A DNA stretch of 16,873 bases, taken from NCBI GenBank assembly GCA_964618405.1, contig CAZUAY010000052.1:1-16873 (forward strand). Direction: 5' to 3'. The translations under genes were made by a program, and so were the position numbers. The stretch comes from JBBQIY01 sp964618405. GTDB taxonomy: Bacteria; Verrucomicrobiota; Kiritimatiellia; RFP12; UBA3636. Under the pieces are notes generated by a model. It was not told where the DNA came from, did no database searches, and saw nothing but the letters and a program-made list of their open reading frames with translations. The stretch's first letter is position 1; the number at the start of each line of letters is the position of its first letter. This document shows positions 6,381 to 13,938 of this stretch, in pieces.

Positions 6381-7689
6381 CTTTAAAATTTCATTGAAGT
6401 GGCAGTATGCAGAAGACGTGGACGTCCTGACGCAGGATACATCCGCGTATCTGGGCATGGATGTGGATGGCGTTTGCCTGACTCGATGTGAGGACGTTTG
6501 GTCGCACACCGTGCGAGAGGACACGCTCGTCTCCGCCTATCCCATCGCCCTCTGGCTGGCGACCTCTTGGTGGCGGCTCAACTATGAGCCCTTGCTTGAT
6601 TCTCCAAGCATGGTTTGGCGCCAGACGCATGAACTTGCCAGCGCGGGAAATGGATTTGTCTGGCCGCGCATTCTTTTTGCACCAGATGGGGTGAACATGA
6701 ATGTCTGGGCTTCCCCTCTGCGGGTCCTTGGCCAATCTGTTTCTTACCTTGCCTGGTTGGATCGTCCAGCCCTGATCCCCACAGCGCAGTTTCAGGATGA
6801 GGCGCAAAAAGTTATCGAGGAAACGCTGTGTCGTCTCGTCGCGCGCGGGCACGAGAGCAGCGATCTTCAAAAAATATGGGATCTCGTTTTATCAGAGCGT
6901 GATCATTCGGAAATCTCGCGGCGGCGTATCTTGGAAGCCCGCTTAGGATTCGACCCAGAAGAGTGCCCTCCGTCCATTTTAGACCAGATGTTTGGCTTAC
7001 AGAACCAGACGGGAGAAGAGGCGATCTCCGAACTAGCACCTGTTCTGGGGCTTCATCCACAAGAAGTTCAAAATAATCTTGTTGCGCTGACCGAAGCCCA
7101 GGGGCTCCGGGGACGCTTTAGACTTCCTGAACTGGGAGATGTGGGGGATTGGCAGGCGCCATCAGGCATTCCTTGGCGGCAAGGAACTGCGGCGGCACAA
7201 ATGTTACGTGCAAGATTGTCGAATCCAATAGAACTGATATCCAGTGGGCAATTGGCTGATCTTGTCGGGCTGACATCGCATGAAATTGAAGGTTATACCG
7301 TTAACAAAAATTCAGTCGCTATCGTGCGTCCATCGGACGGTGACTTCTGTGACTTTGTTCTCCGCAAAGCACATCCTCTCGCGCGACGTTTCGAAATTGC
7401 GCGCCTCATTGGGGACTCGATCATGGCTCGCCAACCGTATTCTGGATCCCGATGGCTTGTAGCGGCTGATACGTCTACCGCCATTCAAAAGAGGCAGAGG
7501 GCTTTCGCGGCTGAGTTTCTATGTCCAGTTGATTCATTGAAAGCGTTTCTTAATGGAGATTTTTCAGAAACTGCACGGGAGAAAGCCGCCTATTATTTCC
7601 AAGTGAGCGATAAGACGGTGGAGGCAATCTTAGTTAACCATGGTGAAATTACACGGCCTGATTCTCCCTTCTTCCCATACGCAGCCTGA
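6373..7689 (+). CDS. Protein with degenerate ImmA/IrrE-like (M78 peptidase) domain
   Basis: The 438-aa protein has two parts. The N-terminal 130 residues are Trp-rich (W61, W66, W67, W82, W97, W112) and carry T-H-E-L-A-S-A-G and V-W-P-R-I-L-F-A-P-D-G; I know no function for them. From about residue 270 the layout follows ImmA/IrrE proteases: a helical lead-in, then A-R-R-F-E-I-A-R-L-I-G-D (337-348) where active members have R-R-F-x-x-A-H-E-x-G-H, then Q-R-A-F-A-A-E-F-L-C-P (375-385) and a C-terminal V-S-D-K-T-V-E-x-x-L-V-N-H segment. Both zinc-binding His and the catalytic Glu are replaced (R344, L345, D348), so it should not be a protease. ImmA/IrrE relatives regulate phage, ICE or stress functions by cleaving repressors; this one more likely binds a partner. 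It overlaps its upstream partner by 8 bp and sits between two aromatic biosynthesis genes. Confidence 0.75.
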   Translation: MADFKISLKWQYAEDVDVLTQDTSAYLGMDVDGVCLTRCEDVWSHTVREDTLVSAYPIALWLATSWWRLNYEPLLDSPSMVWRQTHELASAGNGFVWPRILFAPDGVNMNVWASPLRVLGQSVSYLAWLDRPALIPTAQFQDEAQKVIEETLCRLVARGHESSDLQKIWDLVLSERDHSEISRRRILEARLGFDPEECPPSILDQMFGLQNQTGEEAISELAPVLGLHPQEVQNNLVALTEAQGLRGRFRLPELGDVGDWQAPSGIPWRQGTAAAQMLRARLSNPIELISSGQLADLVGLTSHEIEGYTVNKNSVAIVRPSDGDFCDFVLRKAHPLARRFEIARLIGDSIMARQPYSGSRWLVAADTSTAIQKRQRAFAAEFLCPVDSLKAFLNGDFSETAREKAAYYFQVSDKTVEAILVNHGEITRPDSPFFPYAA

Positions 7690-7733
7690 AAATGCTTGGC
7701 TAGTAGGTGACGGAACTGCCTGAACAACTTATC

Positions 7734-7763
7734 TTTTCCACTTTTCCATTATTCCATTATTCT
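7734..7763 (+). repeat. 8-nt period pyrimidine-rich repeat before aroB
   Basis: TTTTCCAC, TTTTCCAT, TATTCCAT and TATTCT run straight into the aroB ATG at 7764. The tract leaves aroB with no visible Shine-Dalgarno sequence. Confidence 0.65.
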
Positions 7764-8849
7764 ATGAAAACATTTGAAACGAAGATTAGCACGCAGCGCG
7801 GTGAGTCGCGCATTGTGGCTGAAAACGGGATTCTTTCCCAGATTGGCGAGATTGCGGCGGGGGCGGTGAAAGGCCGTCGAGCCGTGGTGGTGACGGATGG
7901 GAACGTCTGTAATCTCCATTTAGCGCCGGTTTTGTCCTCGCTGAGGGCGGCCGGCTTCACGGCTGACCAAGTTTCGGTGCCTGCGGGCGAGAAATCGAAA
8001 TCCGTCGAGATGCTGACGACCCTCTGGAACTGTTTTAATGGCTTCGGGATCACGCGTACAGACCTTATTGTTGCGCTTGGTGGCGGTGTTGTAGGGGATT
8101 TGGCTGGCTTTGCGGCGGCAACCTACCTTCGCGGCTGTGCGATCATTCAGGTGCCGACCTCGCTGCTGGCTCAGGTTGACTCCGCCATTGGCGGCAAAAC
8201 AGGCATCGATCTCTCTTTTGGCAAAAATTTGGCGGGGGCATTTCATCAGCCGAAGGTGGTTGTGATCGACCCGCTTGTCTTGAAGACCTTGCCACAGAAC
8301 CGGTTCGACGAAGGCATGGCGGAGGTGGTGAAGTACGGTTGCATCTATGATGCTGCGCTTTTAGCCAAAATTGAGGCCTTTGCGGAGAGCTCACGCGATG
8401 ATGATGCGGTGCTGTTCGAGATTATCACGCGCTGCGTGCAGATCAAGGTGGAAGTGGTGAATCGCGACGAGCTCGATACGGGAGAGCGGATGATTCTCAA
8501 CTTCGGGCACACCATTGGGCATGCCATTGAGAATGTGATGGGATATGGGTACATCTCGCATGGCGAGGCGGTGGCGATTGGGATGGTCGCGGCGGCACGG
8601 CTCGGCGAATCGATGGGCAAGACGCCAGCGGGAACGTCAACACGCATTGCGAAGCTTCTCGTAAAGCTCTCGCTCCCGACGACCACAGAATTTACGACAG
8701 CCAATGTTTTTGAGGCCATGATGTCGGATAAAAAGAAGCTTTCGAACGAAATTCACTTCATTTTGCTCGAATCGATCGGTAAGGCCGTGCGCGTTCCGCT
8801 GTCGATAGGCGATTTGCGAACGAAGCTTGATGTGATTATGGGTCGCTAG
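7764..8849 (+). CDS. aroB: 3-dehydroquinate synthase
   Basis: This enzyme converts DAHP to 3-dehydroquinate, step 2 of the shikimate pathway, using bound NAD+ and a divalent metal. The 361-aa length is normal for the family. Signatures are the NAD-binding G-G-G-V-V-G-D (106-112), the P-T-S-L-L-A-Q-V-D-S-A-I-G-G-K-T-G active-site segment (131-147), K-N-L-A-G-A-F-H-Q-P, and the three metal ligands expected from E. coli AroB: Glu187, His249 in N-F-G-H-T and His266 in H-G-E-A. The ATG at 7764 gives the usual short N-terminus. An in-frame GTG at 7707 would add 19 residues encoded largely by a simple repeat and is unlikely. The C-terminus runs into a heptamer array, whose first unit supplies the last codon and the stop. 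It is separated from its pathway partners by cassette 1. Confidence 0.95.
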   Translation: MKTFETKISTQRGESRIVAENGILSQIGEIAAGAVKGRRAVVVTDGNVCNLHLAPVLSSLRAAGFTADQVSVPAGEKSKSVEMLTTLWNCFNGFGITRTDLIVALGGGVVGDLAGFAAATYLRGCAIIQVPTSLLAQVDSAIGGKTGIDLSFGKNLAGAFHQPKVVVIDPLVLKTLPQNRFDEGMAEVVKYGCIYDAALLAKIEAFAESSRDDDAVLFEIITRCVQIKVEVVNRDELDTGERMILNFGHTIGHAIENVMGYGYISHGEAVAIGMVAAARLGESMGKTPAGTSTRIAKLLVKLSLPTTTEFTTANVFEAMMSDKKKLSNEIHFILLESIGKAVRVPLSIGDLRTKLDVIMGR

Positions 8850-8871
8850 ACGCTAGTCGCTAGTCGCTAGT
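8844..8871. repeat. Heptamer tandem array, CGCTAGT type
   Basis: Four units are CGCTAGA, CGCTAGT, CGCTAGT, CGCTAGT. The first contains the last sense codon (CGC) and the TAG stop of aroB. On the other strand the unit is ACTAGCG, matching in reverse orientation the array that begins at 8968. Confidence 0.8.
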
Positions 8872-8941
8872 ATCGGCACGACTTAAATTTGTAAATCATA
8901 GCACTTCTTGGCGCGGGTTTTTCTGAAAGATCATTTACTGC

Positions 8942-9021
8942 CCTAGCGACAGCCCTAGCCGACAGCCCTAGCGCCTAGCGCCTAGCGACTTCTCTTAGCA
9001 ACTAGCAACTCGCGACTTCTC
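8942..9021. repeat. CTAGCG-type tandem repeats in inverted orientation
   Basis: The block begins with CCCTAGCGACAG and CCCTAGCCGACAG, then CTAGCGC, CTAGCGC and CTAGCGA (8968-8988). After CTTCTC come TTAGCAA, CTAGCAA and CTCGCGA (8995-9015), and it ends CTTCTC. The last 17 bases, 9005-9021, are identical to 228-244. Relative to the array at 8844-8871 it is inverted, so the two could pair. Confidence 0.75.
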
Positions 9022-9041
9022 ATACTGTTTGCGCACGCGCA

Positions 9042-9077
9042 CGCGTGAACTATATGTTTACGCGAGAGCCTTTTTTT
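9042..9077 (+). terminator. Possible weak terminator upstream of gyrB
   Basis: CGCGTGAAC (9042-9050) pairs with GTTTACGCG (9056-9064), allowing one G-T pair, around a TATAT loop. Seven T's follow at 9071-9077, but after a 6-base gap, which weakens the case. It would end readthrough from aroB. Confidence 0.3.
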
Positions 9078-9085
9078 GATATATT
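9057..9085 (+). promoter_or_regulatory. Candidate gyrB promoter
   Basis: TTTACG (9057-9062) and TATATT (9080-9085) are 17 nt apart, with -10 and -35 matching consensus at five and four of six positions. An alternative is TTGATA (9076-9081) with CATAAC (9097-9102), whose 15-nt spacer is short. Many gyrase promoters respond to supercoiling, but that cannot be read here. Confidence 0.35.
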
Positions 9086-9147
9086 TATACCTTTCGCATA
9101 ACAGAGAAGAAAAGGTCTTCGCAGGTTGTCGACGAAAGGATTTTAAG

Positions 9148-11577
9148 ATGGCTGATTCAAAGCAAGGTGCAGAGGGGTACGGAGCGGATAAGATACAGGT
9201 TCTCGAGGGCATGGATGCCGTTAGAAAGCGTCCGGCGATGTATATTGGCGACACGGTCGAGCGAGGCTACCACCACTGCGTGTACGAGGTTGTGGACAAT
9301 GCAATCGACGAGGCGATGGCCGGCTATTGCACACATATTGAGATTACGCTCAATGCGGACGGCTCTTGCACGGTTCGGGACGATGGGCGTGGTATTCCGG
9401 TGGACATGCATCCCACCGAGCACAAACCGGCCGTAGAAGTGGTTTTAACGGTGCTACACGCGGGTGGCAAGTTCGGCGGCGGAGGATACAAGGTCTCGGG
9501 CGGTCTCCATGGCGTAGGCGTGTCCTGCGTGAATGCGATTTCCGAGTGGATGGAGGTTGAGGTTCGCCGAGGCGGCAAGATCCATCGCATTCGCTTTGCT
9601 AAGGGGCGTGTGACCCAGCCGCTTCAGGTGGTTGGCGAAACCGAGGAAACCGGTACGATGGTGACGTTTTCGCTGGATCACGAGATTTTCCAGTACAACG
9701 GCTTTAAGTGGGATGTCCTGAACAAGCGTTTCAAGGAGCTATCCTTCCTCAATCCTGGTGTCGTGATTACCTTTGCCGACGATACGACGGGTAAGAAGGA
9801 AGTGTACGTACACGAGGATGGCATCGTGGGCTACATCAAGGCGATCAACGCGGGACGTCCGGTTATTCACGAGGATGTGATTTCGATGAAGGGCGAGAAG
9901 GACGGCATCAGCGTCGAAGTTGCGATGCAATATGTTCGCGATAAGTACGACGAGTCGATCTTCACGTTTGCGAACAACATCAACACGATCGAAGGTGGCA
10001 CGCATCTTTCTGGCTTCCGCTCGGCCTTGACGCGCGTGGTGAACAACTATGCGCGCAGCTCGAAGCTACTGAAGGACAACGAAGAAGCGATGGCGGGCGA
10101 GGATATCCGCGAGGGTATCACCTGCGTCATCAGCGCGAAGATTCCGAATCCGCAATTTGAAGGCCAGACGAAGACGAAGCTTGGCAACAATGAAGTTGAA
10201 GGCATTGTCAACAATCTCGTGGGCGAGGAGCTCAAAACATTTTTCGATGAAAACCCCTCGGTTGGCCGCAAGCTCATCGAGAAATCGATCGATTCCGCTC
10301 GGGCGCGCATCGCCGCCCGTAAGGCGCGCGATCTGACGCGCCGCAAGGGGGCGCTGGAGGGTAGCGGCTTGCCGGGCAAGCTCGCCGACTGTTCGAGCCG
10401 AGATCCAGTGAAGTGCGAGCTGTATCTTGTGGAAGGTGATTCCGCTGGTGGCTCCGCGAAGCAGGGTCGTGACCGTGCCACGCAGGCCATTTTGCCGTTG
10501 CGCGGTAAGGTGCTCAACGTGGAAAAGGCGCGTCTCGAGAAGATGCTGGGGAACAATGAAATTCGCAGCCTTGTGACGGCCATTGGCGCTGGCATTGGTA
10601 GCGAGTTCAATGCGGATAAAGTGCGGTACCACAAAGTGGTGATCATGACCGACGCGGACGTGGACGGTGCCCATATTCGGACGCTGCTCCTGACGTTTTT
10701 GTTTCGGCAAATGCGGCCGCTGATCGAGCGCGGCTACGTGTATTTGGCACAACCGCCGCTGTATCAGGTGAAGCGCAAGGGCAAGGAAGAATATGTCGAG
10801 AGCGACGCTCAACTTACGGCCAAGTTGCTTTCGCTCGGATGCGAGGAGTTTACCTTTACTTCGATGGACGGTGAGAACAAGATTCTGGGGCAAGACATGA
10901 GTTCGTTGCTCGACGTGCTGGCGGCGAGCGAGGCGCTCTGCCTGAGGCTGGAGCGTCAGCATGTTGTGCTTGCCGATTTCTTTGCGAAGCGGAATTCGGA
11001 GACGGGCGAATTTCCGCATTTCCGCGTGATTACCGATACCGATGGCAACCCGGTAACGCAGTATGTGTTCAGCTACGACGAAGCGACCGCCTTGAGAGCG
11101 GAGACGGCGGCGATCTTGGAATGCCCCGTTGAGGATCTAGACGAGCCCGAAAATGCAGCGTATTCTTGCACGGAGATGATGACGTCGACGCAATTGCGCC
11201 GTCAGATGGATACGCTCAACCAAGTGTTCCATTTTGAACGGGGTCATTTCTTCGGCGACGGAACGCAGATCGGTGTGCTGACGGATTCCGCTGGCACTGA
11301 GTACAAGATTAATTCGCTTATGGAGTTGCTCACGACGGTCCGTGATCGGGGTCGCAAGGGGCTCACCATCCAGCGCTACAAGGGTCTCGGTGAAATGGAT
11401 GCCGATCAGCTCTTCGACACCACGATGGATCCGAAAAACCGGAAGCTGCTGCAGGTGGTTTTGGAGGACGCGGTGGAGGCGGACAACATCTTCAGCATGT
11501 TGATGGGCGACGAAGTGCCACCTCGCCGTAAGTTTATCGAAGACCATGCGCTGATGGTTAACAATTTGGACATCTAG
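9148..11577 (+). CDS. gyrB: DNA gyrase subunit B
   Basis: GyrB is the ATPase subunit of the A2B2 type II topoisomerase that introduces negative supercoils. The 809-aa protein has the GHKL ATPase domain first, with Glu47 and Asn51 in E-V-V-D-N-A-I-D-E-A, D-D-G-R-G-I-P (78-84) and a glycine-rich G-G-L-H-G-V-G-V lid (118-125). The transducer domain follows. The Toprim domain has E-G-D-S-A-G-G-S (429-436), P-L-R-G-K-V-L-N-V (450-458) and D-A-D-V-D (502-506). An insertion of about 180 residues (roughly 551-735) sits before Q-R-Y-K-G-L-G-E-M, as in the longer E. coli type GyrB. ATG 9148 is chosen because AAGGA lies seven bases upstream and it gives a typical N-terminus; the frame opens earlier but without a signal. 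The stop is followed after 16 bases by a DNA methyltransferase gene rather than gyrA. Confidence 0.97.
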   Translation: MADSKQGAEGYGADKIQVLEGMDAVRKRPAMYIGDTVERGYHHCVYEVVDNAIDEAMAGYCTHIEITLNADGSCTVRDDGRGIPVDMHPTEHKPAVEVVLTVLHAGGKFGGGGYKVSGGLHGVGVSCVNAISEWMEVEVRRGGKIHRIRFAKGRVTQPLQVVGETEETGTMVTFSLDHEIFQYNGFKWDVLNKRFKELSFLNPGVVITFADDTTGKKEVYVHEDGIVGYIKAINAGRPVIHEDVISMKGEKDGISVEVAMQYVRDKYDESIFTFANNINTIEGGTHLSGFRSALTRVVNNYARSSKLLKDNEEAMAGEDIREGITCVISAKIPNPQFEGQTKTKLGNNEVEGIVNNLVGEELKTFFDENPSVGRKLIEKSIDSARARIAARKARDLTRRKGALEGSGLPGKLADCSSRDPVKCELYLVEGDSAGGSAKQGRDRATQAILPLRGKVLNVEKARLEKMLGNNEIRSLVTAIGAGIGSEFNADKVRYHKVVIMTDADVDGAHIRTLLLTFLFRQMRPLIERGYVYLAQPPLYQVKRKGKEEYVESDAQLTAKLLSLGCEEFTFTSMDGENKILGQDMSSLLDVLAASEALCLRLERQHVVLADFFAKRNSETGEFPHFRVITDTDGNPVTQYVFSYDEATALRAETAAILECPVEDLDEPENAAYSCTEMMTSTQLRRQMDTLNQVFHFERGHFFGDGTQIGVLTDSAGTEYKINSLMELLTTVRDRGRKGLTIQRYKGLGEMDADQLFDTTMDPKNRKLLQVVLEDAVEADNIFSMLMGDEVPPRRKFIEDHALMVNNLDI

Positions 11578-11582
11578 CGGAA
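11576..11582. repeat. AGCGGAA direct repeat, left border of restriction-modification cassette
   Basis: This 7-base word overlaps the gyrB stop codon and recurs at 13938-13944, overlapping the stop of the endonuclease gene. The left copy also supplies the GGAAG that is the likely ribosome binding site of the methyltransferase. Confidence 0.5.
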
Positions 11583-11593
11583 GACTAGCAGCT

Positions 11594-13036
11594 ATGCCTA
11601 CCCTTACTAGTAAAAATCCGTCAAAGCGGATGGAGTCAGAAATCAAGAGTTTTTGTCGTGACAACACGGGAAAAACGCTTAAGATTTCTGACGTTCCTTG
11701 GCTAGCGAAGGATCAGGCGACAGAGTATGCACCAGAGATTAAAGCGGCTGGCTTCAGTTTGTATACATTTCAGAACAGACCGGGTTTACTCAAACAAGAT
11801 GAATTGATGCTATGGCCAAAGAATACGGTGCCGCCGGAATCTAAACGGGTCGCGAGCAGTGTTCGGAAAAGGATATCAATTGATTTGTTTTCAGGGGCTG
11901 GTGGATTGTCTTGTGGGCTTGAAATGGCAGGGTTTCGTCCCGTTTTAGCGAACGAATGGATTGACGCTTATGCCAATACGTACGCAGTCAATCATCCAGA
12001 CGCAAAGACGCTTAAGTGTGACATCAGGTCAATTGATGCGGTTTTGATTAAGGATTTGGTCGCAGAACACGGCGAGATTGATCTCATCGCGGGCGGTCCT
12101 CCGTGCCAAGGGTTTTCGGTAAACGCTCCGATACGCAGTCTTGATGATCAGCGAAATCATTTGTTCAAGGAATTCATTCGAGTCGTTGAAGCCGTTCGTC
12201 CAAAAGCGGTGTTAATTGAAAACGTTCCTGGCATTGTTTCGCTTGGTCAGGGAACTGTTGTTGAACAGATTTATGAGCATTTAAACGATCTCGGGTATGC
12301 CGTAAAGCATCGAATTCTTTTTGCGGGTCATTACGGTGTCCCCCAGATGCGCTATCGGACGGTGTTCATCGGTATTAGGAATTCAGAAGCTGACATTAAA
12401 TTTCCGTTTCCACAGTACAACGCTGTCGGAGTTGCTAATTTTACAAAAGCAAAAGAACTTTGCTTTCAGTTAGATGATGAAGAACGGGCTAGTTTGAAGA
12501 AATTTACAAGCGTCTGGGATGCGATTGGCGATTTGCCGCCGCTGCATGGGGGAGAACGAGACATTGAGATCGACTATCCAGCTCCTCCAGAAACAGAGTT
12601 TCAAAGAATCATGCGGAAAGGCTCCCAGTACATTACGAGTCATTTTTGTAATAGGCTGACTCCGATCAATATCGAGAGACTTAAACACATTCCACAAGGT
12701 GGGAGTTGGCGTGATATTCCTTTCGATTTACTTCCGCAGGGGTTGAAAATTGCGCGGCGAAGTGATCATACGAAGCGATATGGAAAACTCACCTTGGACG
12801 GATTGTGCTCAACGGTTCTGACGAAGTGCGATCCGCACTGGGGCAGTTTTTTCCACCCAACGCAGCCGCGTGTGATTTCCGTGCGAGAGGCTGCACGAAT
12901 CCAATCTTTTCCTGATTGGTATCGTTTCACAGGAACCATGACCGAGCAATATGCTCAGGTCGGCAATGCTGTTCCTTGCCTCATGGCACGTGAAATTGGT
13001 AAAACAATTCAACAACTCCTAGAGGAAAACGAATGA
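11594..13036 (+). CDS. Cytosine-5 DNA methyltransferase of a type II R-M system
   Basis: This enzyme transfers a methyl group from S-adenosylmethionine to C5 of cytosine and should protect host DNA from the adjacent nuclease. The conserved m5C motifs appear in order in 480 aa: I, D-L-F-S-G-A-G-G (97-104); IV, G-G-P-P-C-Q-G-F with catalytic Cys171; VI, E-N-V (209-211); VIII, Q-x-R-x-R (251-255); a target recognition region of roughly 280-425; IX, R-V-I-S-V-R-E-A-A-R-I-Q-S-F-P (426-440); and X, Q-V-G-N-A-V-P (455-461). About 90 residues precede motif I, longer than in minimal enzymes; I do not recognise this part. GGAAG at 11579-11583 lies 10 bases before the ATG. Composition is lower in GC than gyrB and gyrA. 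Its last codons overlap the endonuclease start. Confidence 0.95.
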   Translation: MPTLTSKNPSKRMESEIKSFCRDNTGKTLKISDVPWLAKDQATEYAPEIKAAGFSLYTFQNRPGLLKQDELMLWPKNTVPPESKRVASSVRKRISIDLFSGAGGLSCGLEMAGFRPVLANEWIDAYANTYAVNHPDAKTLKCDIRSIDAVLIKDLVAEHGEIDLIAGGPPCQGFSVNAPIRSLDDQRNHLFKEFIRVVEAVRPKAVLIENVPGIVSLGQGTVVEQIYEHLNDLGYAVKHRILFAGHYGVPQMRYRTVFIGIRNSEADIKFPFPQYNAVGVANFTKAKELCFQLDDEERASLKKFTSVWDAIGDLPPLHGGERDIEIDYPAPPETEFQRIMRKGSQYITSHFCNRLTPINIERLKHIPQGGSWRDIPFDLLPQGLKIARRSDHTKRYGKLTLDGLCSTVLTKCDPHWGSFFHPTQPRVISVREAARIQSFPDWYRFTGTMTEQYAQVGNAVPCLMAREIGKTIQQLLEENE

Positions 13037-13938
13037 AACGGCCCACAAAGGATATTGTTGAAATTTTCGGATATGCACCCAATGATGTTACGCCAAAATG
13101 CAGAAAGTTTTGGCTTCTCGGTGGATGTCCCTTCACGAATTCAAGATGCAAAAAAAACAATCACGATAAGACTCTGACTTACGGGACGTGTAGTGTGACG
13201 GCTCCTGGAGGAACCTGCATTGTTTGTCCGAATAGGTTCTATGGTAATAATTTTGCGACGCTCCAGCGAATCTCCGACGATGCGTTTGGATCGGATATTC
13301 CTTTTTTCAACTATAGTGAATTTTTGTCACGCGATAAATTATCGCCAGAGTATGTTGTAGCACTTGGCATGGATTCTGGAAAAGAAATCCAAATCGGACA
13401 TAGAGGCAAAATGTCGATGGATTGGGTTTTGGTTCATGTCAAAGATGGCGTTCTCCAAGATTACACTGGGGTTGAGGTCCAAAGTATTGACATAACAGGA
13501 AATTACCGCGACACGTGGCATGCGTATAAGAATATTAAGACGACGCACGTTATTCCATCGTCTGGACATGGGTTAAATTGGGCGAATGTTCACAAGAGTC
13601 TCATTCCTCAATTAATCCGCAAGGGGCAGGTCTATTCAAGGTCTGCATTGGTAAAATCGGGGATTTATTTTATTGTTCCTGAAATTGTTTTTCAGAAGTT
13701 TGAGCAAATTTTAGGAAGCGATATTCCGCCTGCTTCCGAAAAGGCTCCCAATGTCATGACCGTTTATACTTACGCAGTAGGCTCGGAAACAAAGCCGGGG
13801 TCTATTCGGGAACTGGTTCAGGTTCGGCAGTTGAGGTTCACTTTGGAGAATTTCATTGACAGGTTTGTGGGCGGAGCTAACTTGCCACCGCCAGAAGAGC
13901 TCGACAACGCGATTCGACGGGCGTTAGGGCTAGGCTGA
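13033..13938 (+). CDS. NotI-family type II restriction endonuclease
   Basis: The 301-aa protein looks like the NotI family. The N-terminal region is cysteine-rich (C23, C32, C39, C53, C62, C65), with W-L-L-G-G-C-P-F-T (27-35), G-T-C-S (51-54) and C-I-V-C-P-N-R-F-Y-G. This is consistent with the Cys4 metal (iron) site of NotI. The nuclease core follows, with M-D-W (Asp130) and G-V-E-V-Q (Glu148, Gln150). That matches the unusual E-x-Q form of the PD-(D/E)xK site reported for NotI (Asp160, Glu182, Gln184 there). Cleavage of an unmethylated GC-rich palindrome is therefore likely, but the exact site cannot be read from sequence. It overlaps the methyltransferase by 4 bp (ATGA), with no controller gene visible. 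GC content is low relative to the gyrase genes, suggesting transfer. Confidence 0.85.
   Translation: MKRPTKDIVEIFGYAPNDVTPKCRKFWLLGGCPFTNSRCKKNNHDKTLTYGTCSVTAPGGTCIVCPNRFYGNNFATLQRISDDAFGSDIPFFNYSEFLSRDKLSPEYVVALGMDSGKEIQIGHRGKMSMDWVLVHVKDGVLQDYTGVEVQSIDITGNYRDTWHAYKNIKTTHVIPSSGHGLNWANVHKSLIPQLIRKGQVYSRSALVKSGIYFIVPEIVFQKFEQILGSDIPPASEKAPNVMTVYTYAVGSETKPGSIRELVQVRQLRFTLENFIDRFVGGANLPPPEELDNAIRRALGLG

Larger units (their letters stand above)
8850..9147. other. aroB-gyrB intergenic region, no gene
   Basis: I see no credible coding sequence. The region contains the tail of the CGCTAGT array, a spacer of about 70 bp with no clear structure, the CTAGCG-type array (8942-9021), a 9-bp stem-loop before a T-run (9042-9077), and the gyrB promoter and ribosome binding site. 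AAGGA at 9136-9140 lies 7 bases before the gyrB ATG. Confidence 0.7.

Noticed and set aside
7707..7763. Upstream GTG start for aroB
   Set aside because: The added 19 residues are mostly encoded by a simple repeat, no ribosome binding site precedes the GTG, and the ATG at 7764 gives the normal family N-terminus.
10066..11019. 317-codon antisense open frame inside gyrB, and similar long antisense frames in gyrA and the aromatic genes
   Set aside because: They are mirror frames of strongly conserved genes with high GC at third positions; the products are rich in Arg and His and resemble no family.
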